A stretch of DNA of 64,000 nt from Astrobacterium formosum (GCA_030848545.1 JAVDCA010000003.1:1-64000); one strand, 5' to 3'; positions 9,726 through 19,871 are shown, counted from the stretch's first letter. A program made the numbers and translations. Notes: generated by a model not told the origin, from the sequence alone.

Positions 9726-9880
9726 TCCCTCCCCTGAAAGGGGAGGGTCCGCCCGAAGGGCGGGGGGTGGGGTCACGCGGCATCAGCCACGAACGCCGGC
9801 GCACGTGGTGAGGCCAAGAGCCCCCACCCGGCCGCTTCGCGGCCACCCTCCCCCGCGCAAGAGCGCGGAGGAGGGATCGC
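9726..9880. repeat. Cluster of palindromic repeats, family A
   Basis: CCCTCCCCTGAAAGGGGAGGG, then CCGCCCGAAGGGCGGGGGGTGGGG, and further on CCCTCCCCCGCGCAAGAGCGCGGAGGAGGG. All lie between the ACT gene and the histidine ammonia-lyase gene. They are stem-loop intergenic elements with no open frame of note across the interval 9633-9988. Confidence 0.65.
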
Positions 9881-9988
9881 GCAGAATTCGTGGTGACGGT
9901 CGCGCGACCGCACGGCCATTGCCAACCACCCCAAAAGCTCGCATTCATCGCCGATATTACCGGTCGCCGGACTTTCGGAGGTACCCGC

Positions 9989-11530
9989 ATGGCACTCGTG
10001 CTGACGCCGGGACGCGTGTCCCTCGCCACTCTCGCGGACGTGTATTGGCGGCAGACACCCGCCATGGTCGAACCCGCCGCGCATCCCGCCATCGCGGCGG
10101 CGGCGGCACGCATCGCCGAAGTCGCCCGCGGCGACGCGCCGGTCTATGGGGTCAATACGGGCTTCGGCAAGCTTTCGAGCATCCGGATCGATGCTGCCGA
10201 CACCGCCACACTGCAGCGCAACCTGATCCGATCCCATTGCTGCGGCGTCGGCGCGCCGCTCGCCGCGCCGGTCGTGCGGCTGATCATGACCTTGAAGCTG
10301 ATCTCGCTCGGCCGCGCAGCCTCCGGGGTGCGGCTCGAACTCATGGCCCTCCTCGAAGCCATGCTGGCTCGCGGCGTCCTGCCCGTGATCCCGGAAAAAG
10401 GATCGGTGGGCGCCTCCGGCGACCTCGCTCCCCTCGCCCACATGGCCGCCGTCATGATGGGAGAGGGCGAGGCCTGGCATGACGGCGAGCGCCTGCCCGG
10501 CCGCGACGCCCTCGCCCGCGCCTCTCTTGCGCCCATCACCTTCACGGCCAAAGAAGGCTTGGCGCTCATCAACGGCACCCAGGTTTCGACCGCACTGGCG
10601 CTGGCCGGCCTGTTCCGCGCCGAGCGGGCCCTCCAGGCCTCGCTCATCACCGGCGCCATGTCGGTCGACGCCGCCATGGGCTCGACGACCCCCTTCCACC
10701 CCGGCATCCACGAGTTGCGCGGCCATCGCGGCCAGATCGACGTCGCGGGAGCCCTGCGCCGCCTGCTCGACGGTTCGGAAATCCGCGAACGCCATCTCGT
10801 CGGCGACGAGCGCGTGCAGGACCCCTACTGCCTGCGCTGCCAGCCGCAGGTCGCCGGCGCCTGCCTGGATCTCCTGCGCCAGGTGGCGGCGACACTCGAG
10901 ACCGAGGCCAACTCGGTCACCGACAATCCGCTGGTGGTCGGCGACGCCGTGATGTCGGGCGGTAATTTCCATGGCGAGCCGGTGGCATTTGCGGCCGACC
11001 AGATCGCGCTCGCCCTGTGCGAACTCGGCTCGATCGCGCAGCGGCGCATCGCGCTCCTGGTCGACCCGGCGCTGTCGTTCGGCCTGCCGGCATTTCTGTC
11101 CGCCCGACCCGGACTGAACTCCGGATTCATGATCGCCGAGGTCACCTCGGCGGCGCTGATGTCGGAAAATCGGCAGATGGCGCATCCGGCGTCTGTCGAC
11201 TCGACCCCCACCTCCGCCAATCAGGAGGACCACGTCTCCATGGCGTGCCACGGCGCCCGCCGCCTCCTGCCCATGACCGACAACCTGTTCGGCATCGTCG
11301 GCATCGAGGCGCTCGCCGCCGCGCAAGGCATCGAATTCCGCCGGCCGCTTGCGACCAGCCGCGAGTTGCAAGCGAGCGTGACGACGATCCGGAGGAAGGT
11401 CGCGAGCCTGGAAACCGACCGCCACATGGCCGACGATCTGGCGATGGCGGCGGAGCTGGTCGCGAACGGCATGCTGGCTGAAGCGGTGTCGCCAGGTCTG
11501 CTGCCGACACTGACGGAGATCGGCGCCTGA
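9989..11530 (+). CDS. hutH: Histidine ammonia-lyase (MIO-dependent aromatic amino-acid lyase)
   Basis: A 513-residue enzyme that removes ammonia from L-histidine to give urocanate. The autocatalytic MIO triad Ala142-Ser143-Gly144 is in [14 protein letters not shown]. Other family blocks are [10 protein letters not shown] near residue 53 and the QEDHVSM motif. The start is set by GGAGG (9977-9981) 7 nt upstream. Length fits HutH. No hutU, hutI, hutG or hutC lies nearby, so the rest of the pathway must be elsewhere, or the enzyme may serve another aromatic amino acid; histidine remains the best call because of the length and the SHCCGVG block. Confidence 0.87.
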   Translation: MALVLTPGRVSLATLADVYWRQTPAMVEPAAHPAIAAAAARIAEVARGDAPVYGVNTGFGKLSSIRIDAADTATLQRNLIRSHCCGVGAPLAAPVVRLIMTLKLISLGRAASGVRLELMALLEAMLARGVLPVIPEKGSVGASGDLAPLAHMAAVMMGEGEAWHDGERLPGRDALARASLAPITFTAKEGLALINGTQVSTALALAGLFRAERALQASLITGAMSVDAAMGSTTPFHPGIHELRGHRGQIDVAGALRRLLDGSEIRERHLVGDERVQDPYCLRCQPQVAGACLDLLRQVAATLETEANSVTDNPLVVGDAVMSGGNFHGEPVAFAADQIALALCELGSIAQRRIALLVDPALSFGLPAFLSARPGLNSGFMIAEVTSAALMSENRQMAHPASVDSTPTSANQEDHVSMACHGARRLLPMTDNLFGIVGIEALAAAQGIEFRRPLATSRELQASVTTIRRKVASLETDRHMADDLAMAAELVANGMLAEAVSPGLLPTLTEIGA

Positions 11531-11719
11531 TCGTTCCGAGGCGTCGCGAACATCGGAAGCCGACCACCGCGCATGGGTTGTGCCCGCCGTCGCGCCGATT
11601 GGTCGAGGCGCGCCGGCATTCTTTTTCTACCCATTTCACTGGACCTTCATCGCTGTGTAATTCCGCTGCAAGATCATCGCGGTTCCCATTGCGAACCGGG
11701 AATTTTTGGAGAACCTCAC

Positions 11720-12940
11720 ATGCGATCGTTGTTATCGTCGGTTTCTCTCGTGGCTTTCACCCTGATGACCGCCGCCACGTCCGCGGCGCCGGTCGAAGTG
11801 GGCGTGCGTCCCCAATTTCTCATCAGCCAGATCAAGAACCCCGAACTGAAGGCGAGGCTGGAAGCCTGCATCGACAAGCCGATGGAGCGCAAACAGTTCT
11901 CGATCGCGCACCGCGGCGCGCCGCTGCAGTTCCCCGAGCACACGGTGCAATCCTACACCGCCGCCTATCGGATGGGCGTCGGCATCCAGGAATGCGACGT
12001 CGCCTTCACCAAGGACAAGAAGCTCGTCTGCCGCCACGCCCAGAACGACCTGCACACAACGACCAACATCCTGGCGACCGATCTCGCCAAGAAGTGCACC
12101 AAGCCGTTCGCGCCCGCCGCAGGCGACAAGCCGGCTTCTGCCGAATGCCGCACCTCCGACATCACGCTCGCTGAATTCAAGACGCTTGTCGGCAAGATGG
12201 ACGCCGCCAACAACAAGGCAACCACGGTCGACGCGTACATGAAGGGTACCGCCAACTGGCGCACCGACCTCTACGCGGCGGCCGGCGGGACGCTGATGAC
12301 CCACGCCGAATATATCCAAATGGTCAAGAAGCAGGGGCTGAAGTTCACGCCCGAACTCAAGACCCCGGTGGTTCCCATGCCCTACGAGGGCTGGACCCAG
12401 GAGCAATACGCCCAGGCGATGATCGACGAGTACAAGGCCGCGGGCGTGCCGGCGAAGGACGTCTTTGCGCAGTCCTTCAACCTCGCCGACATCCTCTATT
12501 GGATCAAGGCCGAGCCGGAATTCGGCAAGCAGGCCGTCTTCCTCGACGAGCGCGACGAGACGCAGGAGAAGACCTTCAACCACATGGACGCGGCGACCTT
12601 CAAGCCGTCCATGAAGGAATTGAAGGCCATGGGCGTCAATTATATCGCACCGTCCATGCCGCTCCTGGTCACGGTCGAGGGTGGCAAGATTGTGCCCTCC
12701 GTCTACGCCAAGGAGGCCAAGGCGGCGGGACTGAAGATCATCACCTGGTCGCTTGAACGCTCCGGCCCGCTGCAGAAGGGCGGCGGCTACTATTACAAGT
12801 CCATCAACAGCGTGGTGAACAATGACGGCGTGATCTACGAACTCCTCGACGTGCTGGCACGTGACGTGGGCATCGAAGGCATGTTCTCCGACTGGCCCGC
12901 GACGGTGACGTACTATGCGAACTGCATGGGGTTGAAATAG
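11720..12940 (+). CDS. Secreted glycerophosphodiester phosphodiesterase (GlpQ-like)
   Basis: A 406-residue periplasmic phosphodiesterase. A cleavable signal peptide ([24 protein letters not shown]) precedes the GDPD TIM barrel. Catalytic signatures are IAHRGAP, the PEHT motif, the metal-site ECDV, and a following H in RHAQNDLH. It is longer than minimal GDPD proteins because of insertions after the first strands. The start is supported by a TTGGAG-type site at 11707-11712. It hydrolyses deacylated phospholipids to glycerol-3-phosphate and an alcohol. No glycerol-3-phosphate transporter is adjacent, so it appears monocistronic; palindromic repeats lie directly downstream. Confidence 0.85.
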   Translation: MRSLLSSVSLVAFTLMTAATSAAPVEVGVRPQFLISQIKNPELKARLEACIDKPMERKQFSIAHRGAPLQFPEHTVQSYTAAYRMGVGIQECDVAFTKDKKLVCRHAQNDLHTTTNILATDLAKKCTKPFAPAAGDKPASAECRTSDITLAEFKTLVGKMDAANNKATTVDAYMKGTANWRTDLYAAAGGTLMTHAEYIQMVKKQGLKFTPELKTPVVPMPYEGWTQEQYAQAMIDEYKAAGVPAKDVFAQSFNLADILYWIKAEPEFGKQAVFLDERDETQEKTFNHMDAATFKPSMKELKAMGVNYIAPSMPLLVTVEGGKIVPSVYAKEAKAAGLKIITWSLERSGPLQKGGGYYYKSINSVVNNDGVIYELLDVLARDVGIEGMFSDWPATVTYYANCMGLK

Positions 12941-12970
12941 CAACGCCTTCGCCACGCCTCAGACGCCGTC

Positions 12971-13051
12971 ATGGCCGGGCTTGTCCCGGCCATCCACGCC
13001 TTCCTTGCGGACGACCAGCAAGACGTGGATGCCCGGCACAAGGCCGGGCAT
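12971..13051. repeat. Palindromic repeats, family C (ATGGCCGGG type)
   Basis: Two stem-loops: ATGGCCGGG (12971-12979) with CCCGGCCAT (12985-12993), and ATGCCCGGC (13029-13037) with GCCGGGCAT (13043-13051). Each has a 5-nt loop. The two together form a larger inverted arrangement around CCACGCC/GACGTGG. They lie between the convergent glycerophosphodiesterase and dehydratase genes. This is a recognisable dispersed intergenic element type of Bradyrhizobium-like genomes. Confidence 0.75.
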
Positions 13052-13065
13052 GACGAAGGCACCCT

Positions 13066-13146
13066 CATTGCGAAGAGCCGAAGGCGACGAAGCAATCCAA
13101 GGCCGCAAAGGAAGAACCCGATTGCTTCGCTTCGCCCGCAATGACG
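13066..13146. repeat. Inverted repeat, family B (CATTGCG...CGCAATG type)
   Basis: CATTGCGAAG at the left and CCGCAATGACG at the right bound an element with inner GAAGCAATCC and GATTGCTTCG arms. The same arms recur at 14931-15012 and 20403-20521, so this is a mobile or amplified intergenic repeat rather than a gene-specific signal. Confidence 0.75.
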
Positions 13147-13160
13147 GGTGTGGCAAAGCC

Positions 13161-14888
13161 TCAATGTATCTCCGGCTCCGGCACTGCCGCCGTACCCTGC
13201 AGAAAATCGAAGTCGCAACCTTCGTCGGCTTGGCCGACATGCTCGGCATACATGGCCCCGAAGCCGCGCCGATAGCGCGGCGCGGGCGGCGTCCAGGCGA
13301 GGCGGCGCAGCGTCATCTCCTCGTCGGAGACGTGGAGGTGGATCGTTCGCGCCGCGACGTCGATCTCGATCTCGTCGCCCGTCCTCACCAAAGCGAGCGG
13401 GCCGCCGACGAAGCTCTCGGGGGCGACGTGGAGGATGCAGGCGCCGTAACTGGTGCCGCTCATGCGGCCGTCGGAGATGCGCACCATGTCCTTGACGCCC
13501 GCCTTCACGAGCTTTTTGGGGATCGGTAGCATGCCCCATTCGGGCATGCCGGGACCGCCCTTGGGACCGGCATTCTTCAGGACCAGTATGTGATCGGGGG
13601 TGACGTCGAGATCGTCGCGATCGATGTCGCGAGCCATGTGGTTGTAGTCCTCGAAGGCGATGACCGGGCCGCGGTGCTTGAGCAAGCGCGGATCGGCCGC
13701 CGACGGTTTGATGACGCAGCCGCGCGGGGCGAGATTGCCCGTCAGCACCGCGGTGGCGCCGGCCTTTGAGACCGGTTCGGCCAGCGTATGGATCACCGGA
13801 CGCAGATAGACCTGGGCGCCCTTGAGGCCTTCTCCGAGCGTGCGTCCCGTCACGGTGCCGGCCGCAAGATCGAGTTTCTCGGCGAGTTCGAACATGAGCC
13901 CGCGCAATCCGCCCGCATAGAAGAAATCCTCCATCAAGTACTTGCCCGAGGGCCGCACATTGGCGAGCACCGGAATGTCGCGGGCGATGGCGTCGAAACG
14001 CGCCATGTCGAGGGCGATGCCGGCGCGGCGCGCCATGGCGATCAGATGGATGATGGCGTTGGTGGAGCCCCCCATGGCCATGTGGACCCGGATGGCGTTG
14101 TCGAACGAGGCCGATGTGAGAAAGCGCGCCGGCGTCAGGTCCTCCCACACCATGTCGACGATGCGGCGGCCGGAGGCCGCGCACATGCGCGGGTGGCCGG
14201 AATCGGCGGCGAGGATGGAGGAAGCCCCCGGCAACGAGAAGCCGAGCGCCTCGGCGATCGCCATCATGGTGGATGCCGTTCCCATCACCATGCAGGTGCC
14301 GAAGGAGCGGGCGATGCCGTTCTCGATCTCGGCCCACTGCTCCTCGGTGATGCGGCCAGCACGCTTCTCGTCCCAGTATTTCCAGGTGTCGGAGCCGGAG
14401 CCCAGCACTTCGCCGCGCCAATTGCCGCGCAGCATCGGCCCCGCCGGCACGAAGATCGCCGGAATCCCCATGCTGATCGCACCCATGAGGAGGCCCGGCG
14501 TGGTCTTGTCGCAACCGCCCATGAGCACGGCGCCGTCGACGGGATGGCTGCGCAGCAGTTCCTCGGTCTCCATGGCGAGGAAGTTGCGGTAGAGCATGGC
14601 CGACGGTTTCACGATCGGCTCGGACAGCGACATGGCCGGCAGTTCGATGGGAAAACCGCCGGCCTGGAAGACGCCGCGCTTAACGTCCTGCGCGCGCTCA
14701 CGCAGGTGGGCGTGGCACTGGTTGATGTCGCTCCACGTATTGACGATGGCGATCACCGGCTTGCCACGCCAATCTTCGGCGTCGTAGCCCATCTGGCGCA
14801 GCCGCGAGCGGTGGCCGAAAGAACGCAGGTCGCCGACGCCGAGCCAACGGTGGCTGCGTAGTTCCTCGGCGGTCTTACGGTTGGGCAT
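13161..14888 (-). CDS. IlvD/Edd-family dehydratase, probable sugar-acid (arabonate-type) dehydratase
   Basis: A 575-residue [2Fe-2S]-dependent dehydratase. Cluster and metal cysteines are visible in the MGGCDKTTPG motif and in RSFGTCMVMGTAST; the family block DGRMSGTSYG is near the C-terminus. It groups by motif (GHRSRLRQMGYDAEDWRGKP at the start) with L-arabonate/other aldonate dehydratases rather than with dihydroxyacid dehydratase IlvD. ATG at 14888 is preferred over GTG at 14894 because GGAG is spaced 8 nt from it. It lies downstream of a TAXI-TRAP transporter on the same strand, which suggests uptake and dehydration of a sugar acid; the exact acid is not known. Confidence 0.83.
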   Translation of the reverse strand: MPNRKTAEELRSHRWLGVGDLRSFGHRSRLRQMGYDAEDWRGKPVIAIVNTWSDINQCHAHLRERAQDVKRGVFQAGGFPIELPAMSLSEPIVKPSAMLYRNFLAMETEELLRSHPVDGAVLMGGCDKTTPGLLMGAISMGIPAIFVPAGPMLRGNWRGEVLGSGSDTWKYWDEKRAGRITEEQWAEIENGIARSFGTCMVMGTASTMMAIAEALGFSLPGASSILAADSGHPRMCAASGRRIVDMVWEDLTPARFLTSASFDNAIRVHMAMGGSTNAIIHLIAMARRAGIALDMARFDAIARDIPVLANVRPSGKYLMEDFFYAGGLRGLMFELAEKLDLAAGTVTGRTLGEGLKGAQVYLRPVIHTLAEPVSKAGATAVLTGNLAPRGCVIKPSAADPRLLKHRGPVIAFEDYNHMARDIDRDDLDVTPDHILVLKNAGPKGGPGMPEWGMLPIPKKLVKAGVKDMVRISDGRMSGTSYGACILHVAPESFVGGPLALVRTGDEIEIDVAARTIHLHVSDEEMTLRRLAWTPPAPRYRRGFGAMYAEHVGQADEGCDFDFLQGTAAVPEPEIH

Positions 14889-14930
14889 CGGCACGTCTCC
14901 ACTCCAATACGCATGCCGAAGTCTATCCCG

Positions 14931-15012
14931 TCATTGCGAGCGAAGCGAAGCAATCCAGCTCATTCTTTATGGCCCCTGAATTGTCCCGTCGCCTTCGGTT
15001 CCTCGCAATGAC
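14931..15012. repeat. Inverted repeat, family B
   Basis: GTCATTGCGAGCGAAGCGAAG at the left end is mirrored by CCTCGCAATGACG at the right, with GCAATCCAG and inner arms. It occupies the gap between the TRAP permease and the dehydratase and is a second copy of the family B element. Confidence 0.75.
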
Positions 15013-15048
15013 GAATGCCGAGGCCTCAAACCGGCCGCCGCGATCACC

Positions 15049-16959
15049 TCATCCCGAGGACGCGCTCCCCACCGGCCTGCCGGCACGGCGGCCGGCGAGC
15101 TGGCTCGCCGACACCACGATCGCGACCGCGGCGCCGAGAATATCCGTGACGAGCCCGGGATCAATCAGCAGCAGGCCGCCGCCGATCAGAAGCGCGCGTT
15201 GCCACGCGGTCGTCGCGATGAGGAAATAGCCGTGCAGCCCGGCGGCGAACATCAATATGCCGATAGAGGCGGTGAGGAACGCCTGGACGACCTGCGGCCA
15301 GGTGCCGATCATCAGCAGCGCCGGTTCGTAGACGCACATGAACGGCACGATGAAGCCGGCGGCGCCGATCTTCACCGCCGCCCAGCCGCTTTTCCATAGA
15401 TCGGCCTTGGCGATGCCGGCAGCCGCATAGACCGCGAGCGCGACCGGCGGCGTGATCGCCGAAAGGACGGCGAAATAGAGCGCGAACATGTGCGCGGCCG
15501 GCGGTACGACGCCAAGCTTGATGAGGGCCGGCACCAGGAGCGCGGTCAGGATGATGTAGGCGGGCGTGGTCGGCATGCCCATGCCGAGCACGATGCCGGC
15601 GCACATGGTCAGGATCAGCGCCAGCAGCAACGAGCTGCTGGCGAGATGGACGACGAACTGGGTGAAGACGATGCCGAGCCCCGACAAAGTGACGACCCCG
15701 ATGACGACGCCGGCGCAGGCGCAGGCGGTAGCGACGCCGAGTGCGTTCTTGGCGCCGTCGACGATCGCCTCGATGAGGTTCTGCCAGTTGACGTATCCGC
15801 GGGTCGATGCGCGCAGCGCCGCAACGGGAAAGCACAACAACGTGCCGACAAGGGCGGCGAGCGGCGCCGAGTATCCCGAATACATCACCACCAGGATGGA
15901 GATGACCGGAATGAACAGGTGGCCGCGCACGCGCATGACTTCGCCAAGCCGCGGCAGTTCGCTGCGCGGCAGGCCGACGAGGCCGCACCGCTTGGCCTCG
16001 AAATGCACGGCGGCGAAACAGGCGATGTAATACAGGATCGCCGGGATGATGGCCCAGATGACCACCTGGCCGTACGACACCGCCAGGAACTCGGCCATCA
16101 CGAAGGCGGCGGCGCCCATGATCGGCGGCATGATCTGGCCGCCCGTAGAGGCGGTCGATTCGACGCCGGCGGCGAAGTGGGGCGGGAATCCGGAGCGTTT
16201 CATCAAGGGAATCGCGATCGGCCCGTCGACCATGACGTTGGCGACCGCCGAGCCAGAAATGGTGCCGAACAGGCTCGACGACAGGACCGAGACCTTGCCG
16301 GGGCCGCCGGCGGAGTGGCCGGTCAGGCTCATGGCGAAATCCATGAATAGCTGCCCGGTGCCGGTGCGCTCCATGAAGGAGCCGAACAGGACGAAGATCA
16401 GCACGTAGCCGGCCGACACCGACAGCGGGATGCCGAAGATGCCCTCGGTGGTCATGAAGAGCTGGTCGAGGAGCCGCATGGGCTCGAGCCGGGCGATCAA
16501 GAGCCCGTAGGCGAGGAACACGAGCGCGGTGATGGGCAACGCCCAGCCGATGACGCGCCGCGTCGCTTCCAGGACCATGACGGTCATGACCACGGCCATG
16601 ACCATGTCGAGAACCGAAAGGTCATCGATGTAGTAGATGCGGTTGACGACGTATTCGTAGTTGACGAACAGGTAGGCGATCGGCGTCACCGCGACCACCA
16701 GCAGGACATAGTCGAGGGGTGACGGCAGCCGACCGTCCATGTGCCGCTGCTCATCGGAGACCGGCAGGTCGTCTTTTGCCGCCGTGCGGCGGAACAGGAG
16801 AAAGGTCAACACCACCGCGAAGAACAGGTGTGCGCCGCGGAACAGGATCGCCTCCGGCGACCCGAAGGCGATCGCCCAGATGTGGTAGGCCGCCATCGCG
16901 ATGGCGGTAATGGTGACGGCGACGTTGACGGCGATGGCGTGACTGACGGCGCGCGGCAT
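15049..16959 (-). CDS. TRAP transporter permease, fused 4TM/12TM (DctQM-type) subunit
   Basis: A 636-residue multi-spanning inner-membrane protein. The N-terminal 150 or so residues correspond to the small DctQ-like subunit and the rest to the large DctM-like subunit, the usual fused form in TAXI-type TRAP systems. Family blocks include SGSAVANVMVDGPIAIPLM and GMGMPTTPAYII. It drives secondary uptake of an organic anion delivered by the periplasmic TAXI protein encoded immediately upstream (17220-18185). Same-strand order is binding protein, permease, dehydratase. The substrate is probably a C4 or sugar acid, by context only. Confidence 0.9.
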   Translation of the reverse strand: MPRAVSHAIAVNVAVTITAIAMAAYHIWAIAFGSPEAILFRGAHLFFAVVLTFLLFRRTAAKDDLPVSDEQRHMDGRLPSPLDYVLLVVAVTPIAYLFVNYEYVVNRIYYIDDLSVLDMVMAVVMTVMVLEATRRVIGWALPITALVFLAYGLLIARLEPMRLLDQLFMTTEGIFGIPLSVSAGYVLIFVLFGSFMERTGTGQLFMDFAMSLTGHSAGGPGKVSVLSSSLFGTISGSAVANVMVDGPIAIPLMKRSGFPPHFAAGVESTASTGGQIMPPIMGAAAFVMAEFLAVSYGQVVIWAIIPAILYYIACFAAVHFEAKRCGLVGLPRSELPRLGEVMRVRGHLFIPVISILVVMYSGYSAPLAALVGTLLCFPVAALRASTRGYVNWQNLIEAIVDGAKNALGVATACACAGVVIGVVTLSGLGIVFTQFVVHLASSSLLLALILTMCAGIVLGMGMPTTPAYIILTALLVPALIKLGVVPPAAHMFALYFAVLSAITPPVALAVYAAAGIAKADLWKSGWAAVKIGAAGFIVPFMCVYEPALLMIGTWPQVVQAFLTASIGILMFAAGLHGYFLIATTAWQRALLIGGGLLLIDPGLVTDILGAAVAIVVSASQLAGRRAGRPVGSASSG

Positions 16960-17007
16960 GACGTGACGTTCCCCCGATCCCTCGTGATGCGGCGCGGCTC
17001 GCCGCAG

Positions 17008-17178
17008 CCGGCTCCCTCTCCCCGTTGGGGAGAGGGTCGGGGTGAGGGGGCTCCGGCGGTGCGATTTCGCACGACGTCGTCCCCACCCTCTCCCGATCTG
17101 GCGTGATGATTTCGCGCCCGACTGGCTTCGTTACCCCCTCACCCCGACCCTCTCCCCAACGGGGAGAGGGAGAAGAGG
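17008..17178. repeat. Pair of mirror-image palindromic repeats, family A
   Basis: CCCTCTCCCCGTTGGGGAGAGGG followed by TCGGGGTGAGGGGG (about 17012-17051) is repeated in reverse-complement form as CCCCCTCACCCCGACCCTCTCCCCAACGGGGAGAGGG (about 17133-17171; quoted in parts). The two copies can pair with each other or fold separately. They lie between the TAXI binding-protein gene and the permease gene, so they may lower permease expression relative to the binding protein. Confidence 0.75.
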
Positions 17179-17219
17179 CGTCGTGCCGTATGCGCTCGCC
17201 TGGGGGACGGTCGACTACG

Positions 17220-18185
17220 TCAGTTGGTTGCCACCGCGATGCCGGCTTCCTTGAAGTAGCGGGCGGCGCCGGGATGGAACGGGACGCCGATGTCCTCGGC
17301 CATGTCCTTCGGGGTCAGCTTTTCCATCGCCTTGTTGACCGCCGCCATGGACTTGATGTTGTCGGCCATCGCCTTGGTCATGCGGTAGACCATGTCCTCC
17401 GGCAGCTTGCAGGAGACGACGATGTGGGTCGCGTAGCCGATCACCTTCACGTCGGCGTTCTGCTTCGGATAGGTCCCCTTGGGGATGGTCACCAGGGTGT
17501 AGCCGGGATTGAGCTTCTTCATCTCGCCGAGCTGGTCGGAGAGATCGAGGATCTTGACGTCGCGGGCGGCCGCGAGGTCCATGACGGCGCCGGACGGAAT
17601 GGTCGTTCCGAGCCCGAAGGCGACGGCATGGCCGTCCTGCACCTGGGTCACCGAGTCCGTGTAGGAGACGAAGCTCGCCTTGACGTCGTTGTATGCGAGC
17701 CCGTTGACCTTGAGGAGCTGGCCGGTGATCAGTTCGCCGGTGTTGCCGCGCTGCTGGGTGGTCACGCCCTTGCCCTTGAGGTCCTTGACCGAGTTGATGC
17801 CGGCGTCGGCGCGCACCACGAGCTGATAGTATTGCGGGTAGAGCGTCGCGACGTTGCATACATTGGTGGCCGCCCTGGGGAACGGAGCATTGCCCTTGAG
17901 GCCATCGACGGTGGAGATGGAATTGCCAAACCCGGCATCGGCCTTGCCTTCGTCGACGCCGCGCACATTGGCGATGCCGGCGCCGGGCAACGACTGCACC
18001 GAGAGGCCGGGCACCGCCTTCTCCCACATGTCCTTGAGCTGGCCACCGAGTGGCACCCAGACCCCGCCCTGCGGGCCGGTCATCAGCTTGATCTCGGCGG
18101 CCGGCGCGGCAGCCGCGAACGCAATGGCAAGGCCGGCTCCGAGGCTTGCCGCAACCCAATGATTTCGCGTGGCGATCGTCTTCAT
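17220..18185 (-). CDS. TAXI-family TRAP transporter solute-binding protein
   Basis: A 321-residue periplasmic binding protein. A signal peptide (about residues 1-30, ending AAAAPAAE) is followed by the TAXI hallmark KLMTGPQGGVWVPLGGQL, then VRGVDEGKADAGFGNS, and ends near GAARYFKEAG. It delivers its ligand to the fused permease downstream on the same strand. TAXI proteins often bind glutamate or other organic acids; the ligand here is not readable. ATG at 18185 gives a normal signal peptide. Confidence 0.9.
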   Translation of the reverse strand: MKTIATRNHWVAASLGAGLAIAFAAAAPAAEIKLMTGPQGGVWVPLGGQLKDMWEKAVPGLSVQSLPGAGIANVRGVDEGKADAGFGNSISTVDGLKGNAPFPRAATNVCNVATLYPQYYQLVVRADAGINSVKDLKGKGVTTQQRGNTGELITGQLLKVNGLAYNDVKASFVSYTDSVTQVQDGHAVAFGLGTTIPSGAVMDLAAARDVKILDLSDQLGEMKKLNPGYTLVTIPKGTYPKQNADVKVIGYATHIVVSCKLPEDMVYRMTKAMADNIKSMAAVNKAMEKLTPKDMAEDIGVPFHPGAARYFKEAGIAVATN

Positions 18186-18354
18186 GGCGTTTCCCCTGCT
18201 CGGCCGTCTCTATGTGCGGCCATTGCTGCGCCGCCCTCGGGCTCCGGAGGGGCCTTGGGTCGGCGTCCAGGCAAGAGGGTATGCGCCCTCGATGCCTTCG
18301 CACAAGGGCTGCGTTACCACTTTGGATGCGAGCCGGTTCCGGGAAAACGGATAC

Positions 18355-19857
18355 TCAATCGCCCTGGAAAGCCGCCTCCCGCTTCTTGGCGACCGTGGGC
18401 AGAATTGCGATCACGAGGCCGGCGAGCGCGAGGGCGAGCAAGGTGGCGCTGATGGGCCGGCGCAGGAAGACGGTGGGATCGCCACGGGAGATGAGCAGCG
18501 CCCGGCGCAGATATTCCTCCATCATGGGTCCGAGCACCATGCCGAGCAGAAGCGGCGCCGGCTCGCAGTCGAGGCGGCGGAAGACGTAGCCGAGAAGGCC
18601 GAACAGGGCCATCAGGTAGATGTCCATGGTGGTGTTGGACAGGCTGTAGACCCCGATGGCGCACAAAACGAGGATGACCGGATAGAGGAAATGGTACGGC
18701 ACCAGGATCATCTTCACCCAGATGCCGATCAGCGGCAGGTTGAGGACGAGCAGCATCACGTTGCCGATCCACATGGAAGCGATCAGCCCCCAGAACAGGC
18801 CCGGCTGCTCGGTCATCACCGCCGGACCGGGCTGGATGCCCTGGATGATCATGGCGCCGATCATCAGCGCCATCACCGGGTTCGACGGAATGCCCAGCGT
18901 CAGCATGGGGATGAACGAGGTCTGGGCGCCGGCATTATTGGCCGATTCAGGCCCGGCGACGCCCTCGATGGCGCCCTCCCCGAACGGCACCTTGGGTGTG
19001 GCGATCTTCTTTTCCACCACATAGGAGGCGAACGACGACAGCATGGCGCCCCCGCCGGGAAGAATGCCGAGGATCGAACCCAGCGCCGTGCCGCGCAGGA
19101 TCGGCCCGACGATCCGTTTCAGGTCGTCCCGGCTGAGCAACAGGCCGGTGACCTTTTTGGTCAGAAGGACGCGCCCACTTTCGCCGGTCAGGTTGGAGAT
19201 GACTTCGCCGATGCCGAACATCGCCATGGCGATGACGACGAAATTGATGCCGTCCACCAGTTCGGGAATGCCGAAGGTGTAACGCATGATGCCGGTGGTG
19301 ACGTCAGTTCCCACGAGCCCGAGGATCAGACCAATCAACACCATGCCGAGGGCGCGGATGAGGGAGCCGTGCGCCAGGATGATGGAGGCGATCAGGCCAA
19401 GCACCATCAAGGAGAAATATTCCGGCGCCAGGAATTTCAACGCCATCGCGGTCAGCGGCGGGCTGAATACCGCGATCAGAATCGTCGCCACCGTGCCAGC
19501 GAAGAACGAGCCGACCGCCGCGGTTGCGAGCGCGCGGCCGGCCTCGCCGCTGCGGGCCATCTTGTAGCCGTCCAGCGCCGTGACCACCGAGGAGGCCTCG
19601 CCCGGCAGATTGACCAGGATCGCCGTGGTCGAGCCGCCATACTGGGCACCGTAATAGATGCCGGCGAGCATGATCAGCGCCGAATCCGGCGACAGCCCGA
19701 AAGTGATGGGCAACAGCATGGCGATGGTCGCCACGGGCCCGAGGCCCGGAAGCACACCGATCGCGGTCCCCAGCGCGACGCCGACGAAGCAGTAGAGGAG
19801 GTTGGCGAAGCTACAGGCGGTCTGCAGGCCGAGCCAGAGATTGGCAAAGATGTCCAT
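18355..19857 (-). CDS. tctA: Tripartite tricarboxylate transporter large permease TctA
   Basis: A 500-residue polytopic membrane protein of the TctA family. Characteristic blocks are GVLPGLGPVATIAMLLPITFG at the N-terminus and ILPGGGAMLSSFASYVVEKK in the middle. It is the main transport channel of the TctABC system, working with TctB (15 bp upstream) and the TctC-like binding protein. It uses the proton or sodium gradient. The substrate is a carboxylate, narrowed only by the RraA-like aldolase in the same cluster. Confidence 0.93.
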   Translation of the reverse strand: MDIFANLWLGLQTACSFANLLYCFVGVALGTAIGVLPGLGPVATIAMLLPITFGLSPDSALIMLAGIYYGAQYGGSTTAILVNLPGEASSVVTALDGYKMARSGEAGRALATAAVGSFFAGTVATILIAVFSPPLTAMALKFLAPEYFSLMVLGLIASIILAHGSLIRALGMVLIGLILGLVGTDVTTGIMRYTFGIPELVDGINFVVIAMAMFGIGEVISNLTGESGRVLLTKKVTGLLLSRDDLKRIVGPILRGTALGSILGILPGGGAMLSSFASYVVEKKIATPKVPFGEGAIEGVAGPESANNAGAQTSFIPMLTLGIPSNPVMALMIGAMIIQGIQPGPAVMTEQPGLFWGLIASMWIGNVMLLVLNLPLIGIWVKMILVPYHFLYPVILVLCAIGVYSLSNTTMDIYLMALFGLLGYVFRRLDCEPAPLLLGMVLGPMMEEYLRRALLISRGDPTVFLRRPISATLLALALAGLVIAILPTVAKKREAAFQGD

Positions 19858-19871
19858 TTATCGATCCTGCC

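Noticed and set aside
9773-11425. A 550-codon frame antisense to hutH, and similar long antisense frames over the DUF711, TctA and flhA genes
   Set aside because: All mirror strongly coding plus- or minus-strand genes in high-GC DNA, and none has a recognisable domain or a ribosome site.
12971-13146. Repeat cluster that might be taken for a CRISPR array
   Set aside because: There are only a few copies, they are inverted rather than direct, spacers are irregular, and no cas genes occur in the window.
17103-18452. A 449-codon plus-strand frame across the TAXI gene
   Set aside because: It is antisense to a clear binding-protein gene and begins inside a palindromic repeat.
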